The notes beneath the pieces were generated by a model that did not search any database, was not told where the DNA came from, and saw only the letters and a list, made by a program, of their open reading frames with translations. From assembly GCA_016936695.1 (NCBI GenBank), contig JAFGXK010000295.1, positions 1 to 32,116 on the forward strand: a stretch of 32,116 nucleotides of DNA, written 5' to 3'. This document shows, one piece after another, positions 1 through 10,359 of the stretch; the stretch's first letter is position 1; each line of letters starts with the position of its first letter. The position numbers and the translations under genes were made by a program. This stretch comes from Bacteroidales bacterium. GTDB lineage: Bacteria; Bacteroidota; Bacteroidia; Bacteroidales; VadinHA17.

Positions 1-694
1 ATGCAACATGCGCCAGTGAGGAATAGAACACCCTTCCCTTGCCATAGACCTTTTTCCAGACTACCGGCACCACATTTCCTCCAATCCATTCAGAGTGTTT
101 GTCGGTGAAGGTTGTTGTGGCAAGAACCTTTACGTTGGGATCCACATGAACGTAATACTGCTCGGAGTGCATGTCGAAGTCCTCTAGGCCCTTTGTTACC
201 GGATCAATGTGGTCCGTAATGTTCACCCTGTAATCAATTACACCTCCCGGATGTGCAACCCATTGTCCACCAACCATGAACTGGTATTCGGTATTGTTCC
301 TGAATGAGTCGCCGAGACCTCCGTGCCATCCGGCAATTCCCGTTCCTGACTTGACGGCTTCAAGAAGGGCTCTTTCCTGGTCGTTCTTGATTGTACCCAT
401 CGTCCATGTCTGAATGATCAGGTCGAAATCCTTCTTGAGATCGAGCTGGGTATAGGAGTCGAGGGTATCGGACACAAGCACCTCCGCACCTTCCGATTTC
501 ATCCATGGGACAAAGATATCGCGGCACTTGTCGGGTTCATGGCCCATCCATCCGCCCCAGACGAACAGAACCTTCTTTCCGTTAAGTACAGTTGCCGGGG
601 GTTCCGGGAATTTCATCCCTGCCACCCGGGGAGCAATTATTGCACCGGCTGCAAGAGCAGCGCTTTTTGAAATAAATGACCTGCGTGAAACCAT
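1..694 (-). CDS. ThuA-like domain protein (partial, runs off left edge), Tat-type signal
   Basis: Open minus-strand frame from ATG at 694 to the left edge, not in the ORF track. My translation begins MVSRRSFISKSAALAAGAIIAPRVAG (twin-Arg SRRSFI) and continues VLFVWGGWMGHEPDKC...GIAGWHGGLGDSFRNNTEYQFMVGGQWVAHPGG...DHIDPVTKGLEDFDMHSEQYYVHVDP, a ThuA/glutamine-amidotransferase-like pattern. Confidence 0.85.
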   Translation of the reverse strand, partial: MVSRRSFISKSAALAAGAIIAPRVAGMKFPEPPATVLNGKKVLFVWGGWMGHEPDKCRDIFVPWMKSEGAEVLVSDTLDSYTQLDLKKDFDLIIQTWTMGTIKNDQERALLEAVKSGTGIAGWHGGLGDSFRNNTEYQFMVGGQWVAHPGGVIDYRVNITDHIDPVTKGLEDFDMHSEQYYVHVDPNVKVLATTTFTDKHSEWIGGNVVPVVWKKVYGKGRVFYSSLAHVA

Positions 695-901
695 GTTTTA
701 AGATTTTCACGTAAGATAATAAATTTAATTTTCTGATATCCATTGATGGGCATAAAACCTGATTATTGCTCTTCATATGGAGCCTGGTAATGTACAGGTT
801 AAGGCAGCTCTTTTGTTTAAAATTATTCTTAATTAAATTTTCTTTGAAGCAAAACCATAATTTATCCGTCTTTAATGCGGACATGAAAAGAATGACAACA
901 A

Positions 902-3556
902 ATGAGAAAGAATAGCCTGGTTTTTATCTGTTTGCTGCTTATATCCGCAGTCGTAACCGGACAAACGACTGAAAAGAAGAGATATACAGCAACAAAAGTA
1001 ACAAGCGCCCCTTCAATCGACGGAATTCTGGATGACGAAACCTGGAAGGAGGGTACGTGGATAGATGACTTTACCCAGTTTGAACCATACAACGGAGCAA
1101 AGGCATCGCAGAGGACTGAGTTCAAGATCCTGTTTGACAATGACAATATCTATGCTGCCTTCAAGGCTTATGACACCAGTCCCGACAGCATTGTACACCG
1201 TTTAACAAGACGTGATGAACCTGACGGCGACCTTGTTGCAGTTATATTCGACAGCTTCCACGACCTCCGCACCGCTTTTATGTTCGGAATTGCTTCAAGC
1301 GGAGTCAAGTATGATCAGATGCTGACCAACGATGGGGATAATGAGGACACCTCGTGGGATCCCAACTGGTGGGTGAAGACATCGGTTAACAGCGAAGGCT
1401 GGATAGCCGAAATGAAGATACCTTTCAGCCAGGTGAGGTTTGAAAAGAATTCGGGGGAAATATGGGGCCTTGAGGTTGTACGCAGTCTGTACAGGAAAAA
1501 CGAAATGTCCTTCTGGCAGCATATCCCTAAGGATTCCCCTGGTCTGGTTCACATGTTCGGGGAACTTGCCGGACTGGAACAGATTAAGCCGCGGAAGATT
1601 TTCGATGTTACCCCCTACGGGGTGGTGAAGCTCGAATCGTTCAGGGCTGAACCCGGAAATCCGTTTCTTGCCAAAGGAAGAAAGTACGGCATTAACGGAG
1701 GGATTGATGCCAAGATCGGGGTGACCAACAATATGACAATGGACCTCACAATCAATCCTGACTTCGGGCAGGTGGAAGCTGACCCGTCGGAAGTGAATCT
1801 TTCAGCTTATGAAACATTTTTCAGTGAAAGACGGCCTTTCTTCATCGAGGGTAACAATATCACCAATTTCAACCTGGGAATCGGCGACGGCGACGTGGGA
1901 AATGATAATCTCTTCTATTCCAGAAGGATAGGACGACGTCCACAGGGGAATCCCGATCTTGAGGACGGGATGTATTCAGACGTACCGAATTTCACTACAA
2001 TTATCGGAGCAGCCAAACTCACAGGAAAAACCAAGAACGGGCTTTCACTCGGATTCATCGAAGCGGTTACAAGTGAAGAAAAGGCTGAGATCGATAACAA
2101 CGGAGAAAGAAGTTATGAAACCGTCGAGCCTTTAACCAACTACATGGTTGGCCGGGTTCAGAAGGATTTCAATGAAGGGAAGACAATTGTGGGAGCCATT
2201 TTCACAGGCACAACACGGAATCTTGATGAAAACCTGGATGATATAATGCATAAGTCGGCCTATTCAGGCGGAGTGGACTTCACCCAGTACCTGAAGGGAA
2301 AGGACTGGATGATAAACATCAACACCGCTTTCAGCCAGGTGAGGGGAACAACCGACGTCCTTGAACGCACACAGAAGTCATCGGCAAGGTATTTCCAGAG
2401 GCCTGATAAGGATTATGCAATATACGATCCGACGCGGACATCTCTATCAGGAGCTGGAGGAAGAGTGCAGGTCGGAAAACTCAACGGGCATCTGAACCTT
2501 ATGAGTGTTGTTTTATGGAAGACTCCCGGATTTGAAATCAACGACATCGGATACCTTATGCAGGCCGACAGAATTATGCCCTTGCTCTGGGCAGGTTACA
2601 ACCAGTGGGAGCCAAAAGGTATTTACCGCAGCTTCAATGTGAACACCGATATCTGGTCAATGTACAACTTTGGCGGAGTTAAAATTCAAACCGGACTGGA
2701 GGCAAACATCAGAATGACATTCAAAAATTTCTGGAACGCATGGATATATGGCAACATCCAGACAAACGCCAACGACCCGTCGCTTCTGAGGGGAGGACCG
2801 ATAATGATTACTCCCGGCCGTTATTTTACAAATGCAGGATTCTCGACAGATGACAGGAAAAAACTGGTGTTGATTTTCTACGGGAATTACAGCCGGGGAT
2901 TTGAGAACAACCAGGATAACCTGAATCTCGGAACAGGACTTTCATACAAACCGACCAACTACCTGAGAATTTCGCTGAACCCTGGGATTTCAAAATCATT
3001 CACTGAACTTCAGTATGTTACCAAAATAAACATAGGCGACAACGACAGATATATCTTTGCCAGCATCGACCGAAGAACCATAAATACATCCCTGAGGGTG
3101 AATCTAAACCTCAGTCCCGACCTTACCTTACAATACTGGGGCCAGCCCTTTATAGCTTCCGGAAAGTATTACGACTATAAATATATTACCGATCCTGTAG
3201 CAGATCAATTCAGGGACAGGTTCCATATCTATTCAGGTAATGAAATAATCCGGGCTGAGAATTCTGCTGAAATTGATGAAAACCTTGATGGAACAGTCGA
3301 TTACAGTTTTAGCACCGGAGACTTCAATGTACAGGAAATCCTATCAAACCTTGTGGTAAGGTGGGAGTATTCTCCCGGTTCATCCCTGTACCTCGTATGG
3401 AGTCAGACCAGAAGCGGATTCAATCCGTCGGGACAAATGGAATACCTGGATAATATGGGCGATCTCTTCAATCGCAGTCTTTTCCGCAACGACGACGATT
3501 ACCGGTTGAAGAATGTGTTCCTTGTAAAATTCAGCTACAGGTTCGGGCTGAATTAA
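902..3556 (+). CDS. DUF5916 domain protein with N-terminal CBM9-like domain, secreted
   Basis: 884 aa ORF, signal peptide, N-terminal APSIDGILDDETWKEG...FKILFDNDNIYAAFKAYD, then INPDFGQVEADPSEVNLSAYETFFSERRPFFIEG, typical of the DUF5916 family. Confidence 0.85.
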   Translation: MRKNSLVFICLLLISAVVTGQTTEKKRYTATKVTSAPSIDGILDDETWKEGTWIDDFTQFEPYNGAKASQRTEFKILFDNDNIYAAFKAYDTSPDSIVHRLTRRDEPDGDLVAVIFDSFHDLRTAFMFGIASSGVKYDQMLTNDGDNEDTSWDPNWWVKTSVNSEGWIAEMKIPFSQVRFEKNSGEIWGLEVVRSLYRKNEMSFWQHIPKDSPGLVHMFGELAGLEQIKPRKIFDVTPYGVVKLESFRAEPGNPFLAKGRKYGINGGIDAKIGVTNNMTMDLTINPDFGQVEADPSEVNLSAYETFFSERRPFFIEGNNITNFNLGIGDGDVGNDNLFYSRRIGRRPQGNPDLEDGMYSDVPNFTTIIGAAKLTGKTKNGLSLGFIEAVTSEEKAEIDNNGERSYETVEPLTNYMVGRVQKDFNEGKTIVGAIFTGTTRNLDENLDDIMHKSAYSGGVDFTQYLKGKDWMININTAFSQVRGTTDVLERTQKSSARYFQRPDKDYAIYDPTRTSLSGAGGRVQVGKLNGHLNLMSVVLWKTPGFEINDIGYLMQADRIMPLLWAGYNQWEPKGIYRSFNVNTDIWSMYNFGGVKIQTGLEANIRMTFKNFWNAWIYGNIQTNANDPSLLRGGPIMITPGRYFTNAGFSTDDRKKLVLIFYGNYSRGFENNQDNLNLGTGLSYKPTNYLRISLNPGISKSFTELQYVTKINIGDNDRYIFASIDRRTINTSLRVNLNLSPDLTLQYWGQPFIASGKYYDYKYITDPVADQFRDRFHIYSGNEIIRAENSAEIDENLDGTVDYSFSTGDFNVQEILSNLVVRWEYSPGSSLYLVWSQTRSGFNPSGQMEYLDNMGDLFNRSLFRNDDDYRLKNVFLVKFSYRFGLN

Positions 3557-3639
3557 GAGGTACCAGGTATGCGGTACGAGGTACGAGGCGATCTTACCGC
3601 GAATCGCATGCTGAATAGCGCAAACCGTATTTCACGGTC

Positions 3640-4758
3640 TCATGGCTTCTGATCAGCAAGTATGAGCATTTCTTCGTACAGAGCCCTGAAACAATTCGCA
3701 GGTGTATTGCTGCCTTCTTCCTTTCTTCGGTCGTAGTATGTATCGAGGAACTGGCTGCTGCCCGACCATACGGTCTGAACCATTCCAAGGAATCGTCCCT
3801 TCATTTCCTGGGTTGAGCTGTTCCTGAACTTTAGCATATCTCCTGCCTGAATAACGGCGTTCTCAGGCATGCGCCAGGGACAGGTCACCACCCTTAATCC
3901 CTTCATTGCAAAATATACAGCAGTCTGATCGGGGCGCTCATAATGCCAGTCGCATATTACAACATCCTTTGGGATCATGTCGACAGCCCTGTAGGTATTG
4001 TTGAAGCTTGCTTCCCATTCGCCCAGTCCTGTTGTCTTACCATCAATCAGCCTGTCACCCCATATCCATAACTCTCTCCCCTTGAGAGCCAGGTGATCCC
4101 GGATCTTTCTTACCTCCCCTGCGAAGAGCTCCGCCGGGTCCCTTCCCGAGCATCTCGGGCACTGACGCTCGCCGATGTAGAACACCTCATCCATACCAGC
4201 ATGGAAAGCATCTGTTTCGAAGGCATGGCATACCTCATCGACCAGAGCGAAAACAACATCATGCACATCCGGATGAAGCGGACAGTAACTCTTGCAATAC
4301 AAGCCGTCGGGATTCGGCCAGACATACTTTTCAGGCATTTTTACATTTGGCGTCTCGTCAAATTCAGGATATTCCCTCAGCAGATTGCCGATCGTGCCCG
4401 CCCACGACTGATGCCCCAGTAGGTTTATCTGGGGAATTATCCGGATATCATGCTTGCGGCATTCCGTTACCAGCCGTTTCACATCCTGCATCGACAGGGC
4501 AACGGAATCCCTCAGTTCAGGATGGCTTTCGTAATGAAAATTGAAATCAACCCTGAGAATCAGTGTATTTACCTTTCGCGGTGCAAGCTCTTCCCCGATG
4601 AACTTTATGAATTCATTCAGCCCATCGGGTTGGGGCGCCCCGATGCAAAAACCCCGCACCGGAAAAATTGAATCAATCTTTTCGGTGTTTCCCGGCCATG
4701 CTTCTGCCGGATTGATAAAGAATAGTGCAGCCAGCACTGCAATAATTGACTTCTTCAT
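3640..4758 (-). CDS. GH20-like (beta-N-acetylhexosaminidase-like) secreted protein
   Basis: Signal peptide; TIM-barrel-like segments RIIPQINLLGHQSW and FHAGMDEVFYIGERQCPRC with an Asp-Glu pair as in the GH20 active site. Confidence 0.6.
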   Translation of the reverse strand: MKKSIIAVLAALFFINPAEAWPGNTEKIDSIFPVRGFCIGAPQPDGLNEFIKFIGEELAPRKVNTLILRVDFNFHYESHPELRDSVALSMQDVKRLVTECRKHDIRIIPQINLLGHQSWAGTIGNLLREYPEFDETPNVKMPEKYVWPNPDGLYCKSYCPLHPDVHDVVFALVDEVCHAFETDAFHAGMDEVFYIGERQCPRCSGRDPAELFAGEVRKIRDHLALKGRELWIWGDRLIDGKTTGLGEWEASFNNTYRAVDMIPKDVVICDWHYERPDQTAVYFAMKGLRVVTCPWRMPENAVIQAGDMLKFRNSSTQEMKGRFLGMVQTVWSGSSQFLDTYYDRRKEEGSNTPANCFRALYEEMLILADQKP

Positions 4759-4769
4759 AGCAGGAATTA

Positions 4770-5915
4770 TCAGATTTTTGTTATTCCAAGTCCCGGCCTG
4801 TAAGGCAGGGCAACTATACCATCAACGACACTCAGGCCTGAGAAAGGATCGTTGCTTATCAGAAGGTTGCCATCGAGGTCGCACCAGTCGACCAGTGGTG
4901 AGAGTTGCGCGGCAGCAGAAATGGCGCATGATGTTTCGGTCATGCATCCTATCATTACTTTCATCCCGAAGGCCCGTGCCACATTCACAAGTTTCATTGC
5001 AGCATTCATCCCTCCGCATTTCATAAGCTTAATATTGATGCCTGAGTAAACACCTTTATTATCCAACAGGTCGGAGATATTCTTGATGGCTTCATCCCCG
5101 ATTATCGGAATGGGACTTTTCTCCGTAAGCCAGGCATTGTCATCCTTCATTTCCTTCGGAAGCGGCTGTTCAAGGAAGAGAACTCCTTTTTCCTTTAGCC
5201 ACCATGCCATTTCGAGAGCGTGATTACGGTCCTTCCATCCCTGGTTTACGTCAGCGCAGAGCGGTTTGTCGGTTATCGACCGGATGACCTCAATCATTTC
5301 CCTGTCGTTATCCCTTCCAAGTTTGACTTTAAGAACCTTGTAGGGTTCGGCCTCGAGTACCTTCTGCCTGATGACCTCAGGGGTATCAAGGCCTATTGTG
5401 AAGCTTGTGAGAGGTGCTTTTTCAGGATTAAGTCCGAACAATTTATAAAAAGGCTCACCGACCAGTTTTCCAATCAGGTCGTGCAGGGCAATGTCGATCG
5501 AAGCCTTGGCGGCAGGATTGCCCGGCATCACATTTTCGACATATTCGAGTATGTCGACCAGAAGGAAGGGATCGCTGAACTGCGAAAGGTTGACCCGTGA
5601 TAAGAATGTTGCCACCGATTCGTGGCTCTCTCCAAGGTAAGGCGGCATTGAGGCCTCGCCATACCCTATCACCCCATCGAACTCAACCTCTGTAAGCATC
5701 ACGGGGGTTGTGGTCCGCGAACTTGTGGAGAGAGTGAATGCGTGCCTGAGCTGAAGTGTATACGGGGTGAAAGTGAGTGCGAGCCTTCCGCCGGCTTTTC
5801 TTTTCCGTCTTAAGCTGGGGCTTATAAAAGAAGTCTCAGCGGCAGCGGCCTGAGTCCCTACCAATGTGCCGCCTATCAGGTAGCTGCTGTATTTTAGAAA
5901 ATCTCTTTTATTCAT
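4770..5915 (-). CDS. Dipeptide (L-Ala-D/L-Glu) epimerase, enolase superfamily, with N-terminal export signal
   Basis: Enolase-superfamily motifs KVLKVKLG, LCADVNQGW, FLEQPLP, PIIGDEAI, GINIKLMKCGGM; N-term MNKRDFLKYSSYLIGGTLVGTQAAAA resembles a KR-type Tat signal. Confidence 0.8.
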   Translation of the reverse strand: MNKRDFLKYSSYLIGGTLVGTQAAAAETSFISPSLRRKRKAGGRLALTFTPYTLQLRHAFTLSTSSRTTTPVMLTEVEFDGVIGYGEASMPPYLGESHESVATFLSRVNLSQFSDPFLLVDILEYVENVMPGNPAAKASIDIALHDLIGKLVGEPFYKLFGLNPEKAPLTSFTIGLDTPEVIRQKVLEAEPYKVLKVKLGRDNDREMIEVIRSITDKPLCADVNQGWKDRNHALEMAWWLKEKGVLFLEQPLPKEMKDDNAWLTEKSPIPIIGDEAIKNISDLLDNKGVYSGINIKLMKCGGMNAAMKLVNVARAFGMKVMIGCMTETSCAISAAAQLSPLVDWCDLDGNLLISNDPFSGLSVVDGIVALPYRPGLGITKI

Positions 5916-5956
5916 GTTAAACTTTAATTAAAATTAACTACCAGCCATCAAATTAA

Positions 5957-7162
5957 CTAAAAATACCAATGGTGTTCCAGCAGGGGCATGGCTCCCTTCC
6001 CTGACGGTGTCCCGATCATCCTTCTTGCCCCCAGGTAGGAATCCCTCCGCGATTCGCTGAAATTGGTCCTTGTAGAATCGAGACTATTAATTTTTACCAT
6101 TCCTGAACAATGGATGAATTCACCGTTTCCGATATACATCCCCACATGGGTTGCCCTCGGCCGTCCGCGCCGTGATGACCCGAAGAACATCAGATCGCCT
6201 GTCTGGAGCGAATCGGGGAATGACTCCCTCCTTGCCCTGATTCTGATGCCGTTCTGAAACTGCTGCGATGCATCACGATCGAGGATTATTCCATTAAGAT
6301 AATAAACAGTTTTTACAAAGCCGCTGCAGTCGAATCCCTTCAGGGAGGTGCCTCCCCAGAGGTAAGGAATACCCATGAACGACTCTGCGGAAGAAACAAG
6401 GTTTTCCGGTGTAAGAAGTTCCCCGGCAGAAAGTTTTTCAAGACTGACAGCCCTGCCTGCCGGAATAAATCCACGGCGTCCGTCGGGAAGCTTAACATCA
6501 AATCCCTCACTGCCTGTTCCGGCGATTTCAACAATACAGCCGGCAACGATATCGGATATTGGCTTTTTCATTGATCTGTCAGCAAAGACATCACCCGTTT
6601 TGTCTGTATATAAGAGCCTTTCTGATGATCTCCACAACCTGTGTTCTTCAACTGATTTAACTGCAATGGCATCACTATCGACCCAGCCCAGGTACATATC
6701 GGGAGTCTGAACAAGAAGCCATCCTCCGTTCTGTTTGAAAATCTTCATGGGAGTACCCATCACTGCCTGGCTTACCATTTCGGCATCATACGATGATGTG
6801 AACCGGATATTGCAAACGCTCACAGTCACCAGTCCCCATGGAGAGGCTGCCAGCCCGGCTTCAGGCAGCACGATAAGGCTGTCCTGGAAAGTCACTCCCT
6901 TTTTTTCGAGAATGCCGGTTATTGCATCTTTTGATTCAGGAACCGTGGTTTCTCCCCTGAGAACAAATCCCGATTCAGAAGAGGTGAGTTGCACATCGAA
7001 GATTCCTTCCCTCAGATCAGGCACCCAGTCTATCCCTATAGAATCGATCAGATGGGTGAGATCTGGAGCAGCGCTTTCCTTCCGGGCACACCCGGTTGTT
7101 AAAAGAATAACAATGGGAAAGATTAATCCATTTAACCATGCTTTATGCCGTATCGTTCTCAT
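5957..7162 (-). CDS. NlpC/P60 (C40) peptidase lipoprotein with SH3-like domains
   Basis: Lipobox LLTTGC; GTSLKGFDCSGFVKTVYYLNG (Cys) and RPRATHVGMYIGNGEFIHCSG (His) typical of NlpC/P60. Confidence 0.88.
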   Translation of the reverse strand: MRTIRHKAWLNGLIFPIVILLTTGCARKESAAPDLTHLIDSIGIDWVPDLREGIFDVQLTSSESGFVLRGETTVPESKDAITGILEKKGVTFQDSLIVLPEAGLAASPWGLVTVSVCNIRFTSSYDAEMVSQAVMGTPMKIFKQNGGWLLVQTPDMYLGWVDSDAIAVKSVEEHRLWRSSERLLYTDKTGDVFADRSMKKPISDIVAGCIVEIAGTGSEGFDVKLPDGRRGFIPAGRAVSLEKLSAGELLTPENLVSSAESFMGIPYLWGGTSLKGFDCSGFVKTVYYLNGIILDRDASQQFQNGIRIRARRESFPDSLQTGDLMFFGSSRRGRPRATHVGMYIGNGEFIHCSGMVKINSLDSTRTNFSESRRDSYLGARRMIGTPSGKGAMPLLEHHWYF

Positions 7163-8559
7163 CTATCGTATATTATTTCCATTTCGTAATCCCACTTGTC
7201 AAAATAGAGGTTCCCTCCCTTCCATTCAACCTCACCCCTCTGGAAATCGAAGGGCTCGCTTCTCATAAAGGTCTTTTCGGGCCACAATATGCCTGCCACA
7301 CCTTTATTGATTATCAGCCTGTACGAATCGATTCCAGAAATATAGAATTCCCTGAGTTTCCTGTCGTCTGTATACTGAAGTCCGTAAGATATATCGGCCG
7401 GGATCCATCCGGTACCTTCAAAATAAACCTCGCACCAGTCGTGAAGGTTCTTCCCTCCGGGTGGCACCTTCCACCCGCTCTGCCATCGCACAGGGATTCC
7501 CTTGTAACGCAGCATCGACATCAGCAGGAAGGTCTGCATACCACAATCTCCCCTCCTGTTCTTAATTACATATTCCGGAATGTTGCTCATTAATGAGTAC
7601 TCCTGAGCGCCTGCCCAGGGTATGTTGTCAGTGAACCACAGATAGATCTTCCTGTAAATTTCAAAAGGGATTCCTTCCTCACCGGCAATGGAATCGGCAA
7701 GCCTCTTTACGTCCTCAGTAAAACAGATATGAGGGAGCTGTTCTGCAGTATACTTCATGTAAATCGATGAGGCCGTATCATATGGAAGAGAGCTGATTTT
7801 GACGGGATCGAAATATTGTCCCCGGGCTTCAAGGCTGAAGGATGTATTAAAGACCACCGGTTTTTCCTTTTCCGCCTTTGCCTCGAGATAGAGGGTCCGG
7901 TGAACAGCTGAATCGGGGGCAATCAGATAATTTCCCGGCAAAGCTGATATGAGTTTTACATTACCCTGTCTGGGATGATCCTCCCTGGGATAAGGCAGCC
8001 AGCATCTGACAGTCTCTCCGTGCGGAACTGCATCGGGAAACACGGTAAGGGTGTAGTTAATTGTCATGTTCATCGGGAGAACAGGGTTTGCTCCCGTTTC
8101 AGAGTCATTTATTATCGATTTTGTATGACTTTTTCTGTGAATGATCTCAGGCAGTGAAGCTTCTGCGCTGTCGCGTGAAGCCCGGTTAAAGTGAAAATCC
8201 ATCATGAGCTGAAGATTCAGGGCTGCCCTGCTAAAGTATCTCTTTTCCCCCTTTATTACCTTGTATTCCAGCCAGTTTCTTCTTTCCATTTCAGTCTTTT
8301 CCTCAGCAGTCAGCTTTCCGATCCTCTTTCTCAGTTGCCTGTCGATCTCCATCCCGGTATAAGGGAAATCAAGTGCAATCCTTTCTTCAATGATTGCTAG
8401 GGTATCGGAAGGTAAAACATGCTTTGTTGCAATTTCAGGAGACTGCCCGCATCCTGCCGTAATTGTCAGCAGCAATAGTGAAGCCAGTTGAAAAAGGTTG
8501 ATTTTCATTTGTTGATTTCGCAAGCGTAAATTTATAAAAATAGGAATACAATCATGCAT
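7159..8559 (-). CDS. Transglutaminase-like domain lipoprotein
   Basis: Lipobox TITAGC; RRGDCGMQTFLLMSMLRYKGIPVRWQSG...HDWCEVYFEGTGWIPADISYG. 4-bp overlap with the downstream NlpC/P60 gene. Confidence 0.85.
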   Translation of the reverse strand: MHDCIPIFINLRLRNQQMKINLFQLASLLLLTITAGCGQSPEIATKHVLPSDTLAIIEERIALDFPYTGMEIDRQLRKRIGKLTAEEKTEMERRNWLEYKVIKGEKRYFSRAALNLQLMMDFHFNRASRDSAEASLPEIIHRKSHTKSIINDSETGANPVLPMNMTINYTLTVFPDAVPHGETVRCWLPYPREDHPRQGNVKLISALPGNYLIAPDSAVHRTLYLEAKAEKEKPVVFNTSFSLEARGQYFDPVKISSLPYDTASSIYMKYTAEQLPHICFTEDVKRLADSIAGEEGIPFEIYRKIYLWFTDNIPWAGAQEYSLMSNIPEYVIKNRRGDCGMQTFLLMSMLRYKGIPVRWQSGWKVPPGGKNLHDWCEVYFEGTGWIPADISYGLQYTDDRKLREFYISGIDSYRLIINKGVAGILWPEKTFMRSEPFDFQRGEVEWKGGNLYFDKWDYEMEIIYDR

Positions 8560-8602
8560 GACATTCCTTCTCCTGATAATATGTAGCTCCTTACCTGAGA
8601 CT

Positions 8603-8884
8603 CTAGTATTTAACCCTGAAATCCCTGTGATTCACAGGCGGATAAACATCTGTAGTGACCGATTCCACATATCCGGGCCCCTTTCTGCACCATTCGGTGA
8701 AATCCCTCAACTGCTTTCTTGTTCCCTCGGCCTCGATATAAACACTCCCGTCGGGCATATTTTTCACATACCCCTTTATCCCGCGGCTTGCAGCTTCCCT
8801 TACTGTCCGCCAGCGGAATCCCACTCCCTGAACATAACCCGTAACATGGATGCGGTACTGAAGTAATTCATCATTTTCCTTCAT
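8603..8884 (-). CDS. acyP: Acylphosphatase
   Basis: Signature GYVQGVGFRWRTVREA and GYVKNMPDGSVYIEAEG. Confidence 0.92.
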   Translation of the reverse strand: MKENDELLQYRIHVTGYVQGVGFRWRTVREAASRGIKGYVKNMPDGSVYIEAEGTRKQLRDFTEWCRKGPGYVESVTTDVYPPVNHRDFRVKY

Positions 8885-9025
8885 AATGAATGACGATGGG
8901 GTTTTGAGTATTAAAATTACTAAAAATTAAAAATCCGGGAGTAGTTCTTATAAAAACATTCCATCCATCCGGAACCTGAATTCAAAAATCCATTACCTTT
9001 AAAATTCAAGAAACACTTCATCATC

Positions 9026-10327
9026 ATGGAAAAAAGAATTAAAACCTGTCTGCCGATAATTCTGGCAGTATCTATGTTCATTCCCTGCCTGAGCCATGCT
9101 TCCGGACCGGGAATTGATGAACCAGTTCAGTCCGGTCAGGAAAGTCTGAACAAGTCATTAGACACTAACCGGAAAGGGAAAATAATCGTCAGTGCCCGAC
9201 CGGGTGCAAAGATCAGCATTGAACAGCTGCGCCATGAATTCTGGTTCGGGTGCGCAATAAGCAACGGGCTTTCTGACGGCTGGATGAAGGAAGAAGACCT
9301 GAAACAGTACAAGGAAAAATTCCTTCAGAACTTCAATTCGGCCGTAACTGAAAATGCGGTTAAGTGGTACAGCATGGAACAAAAAAAGGATCAGGTGAAT
9401 TATGCCATCGTAGACGGGATACTTAAATGGACCGATGAAAACAACATACCGCTCAGGGGGCACAATCTCTTCTGGGGCATTCCAAAATTCGTTCAGCCCT
9501 GGATCAAGGAGCTTAACGATGAGGAACTAATGAGGAGGATAAAGGACAGGGCAATAACCGTTACTTCAAAATATAAAGGCAGGTTTGCCGGCTACGATCT
9601 TAACAATGAAATGATCCACGGTAATTATTATGAGGAGCGTCTGGGTCCGGAAATCACAAAGCTCATGGCACAATGGGCTCACGAGGGCGATCCCGACGCA
9701 CAGCTTTTCGTTAACGATTATGAGATTCTCACCGGGAAGCGGCTGGCCGACTACATGGCTCATATCAGATCTCTCCTCAGGCAGGGAATTCCCATTGAAG
9801 GCATTGGCGTCCAGGGCCACTCTCATTCAGACACCTTCGACCGCCGGCAGCTTCAGATAGCACTCGACTCACTTTCAGTTTTTAAACTTCCGATACTTAT
9901 CACCGAATTCAATATGCCCGGACAACGGTCAAAGTACTATAATGAGAAGATCATGACCATGACACCGGAAGAAGAAGAACAAAAAGCAAGGGAACTGGTT
10001 GATTTTTACAGGATCTGTTTTGCTCATCCTGCAGTTGAAGGAATACTTATGTGGGGATTCTGGGAAGGAAACAACTGGATACCCGTTTCATCGCTTTACC
10101 GCCGCGACTGGTCGCCCACACCTGCAGCCGGGGCTTACCATGACCTAATCTATAAGGAATGGTGGACCAGCGAGACTGGGACTGCCGGAGCAAACGGCAC
10201 CCTTACGGTTCCTGCCTTCTTTGGAAGGTACAGGATCACGGTCGACGGGGTATCCGCCGAAGTTGAACTAAGCAAACAAAAAGGAAGTGTTGATATTGAT
10301 CTCAGGTTAGCTTCATCGGTGCTATGA
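9026..10327 (+). CDS. GH10 endo-1,4-beta-xylanase-like, secreted
   Basis: RGHNLFWG, GYDLNNEMIHG (acid/base Glu), VQGHSH, LPILITEFNMPG (nucleophile Glu), GILMWGFWEG. Confidence 0.85.
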   Translation: MEKRIKTCLPIILAVSMFIPCLSHASGPGIDEPVQSGQESLNKSLDTNRKGKIIVSARPGAKISIEQLRHEFWFGCAISNGLSDGWMKEEDLKQYKEKFLQNFNSAVTENAVKWYSMEQKKDQVNYAIVDGILKWTDENNIPLRGHNLFWGIPKFVQPWIKELNDEELMRRIKDRAITVTSKYKGRFAGYDLNNEMIHGNYYEERLGPEITKLMAQWAHEGDPDAQLFVNDYEILTGKRLADYMAHIRSLLRQGIPIEGIGVQGHSHSDTFDRRQLQIALDSLSVFKLPILITEFNMPGQRSKYYNEKIMTMTPEEEEQKARELVDFYRICFAHPAVEGILMWGFWEGNNWIPVSSLYRRDWSPTPAAGAYHDLIYKEWWTSETGTAGANGTLTVPAFFGRYRITVDGVSAEVELSKQKGSVDIDLRLASSVL

Positions 10328-10359
10328 CAATATAAATAATTTAATAAACCCTCAATACA

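Noticed and set aside
4541-5026. 161-aa plus-strand ORF
   Set aside because: Antisense shadow of the GH20-like and epimerase genes; no recognisable domain.
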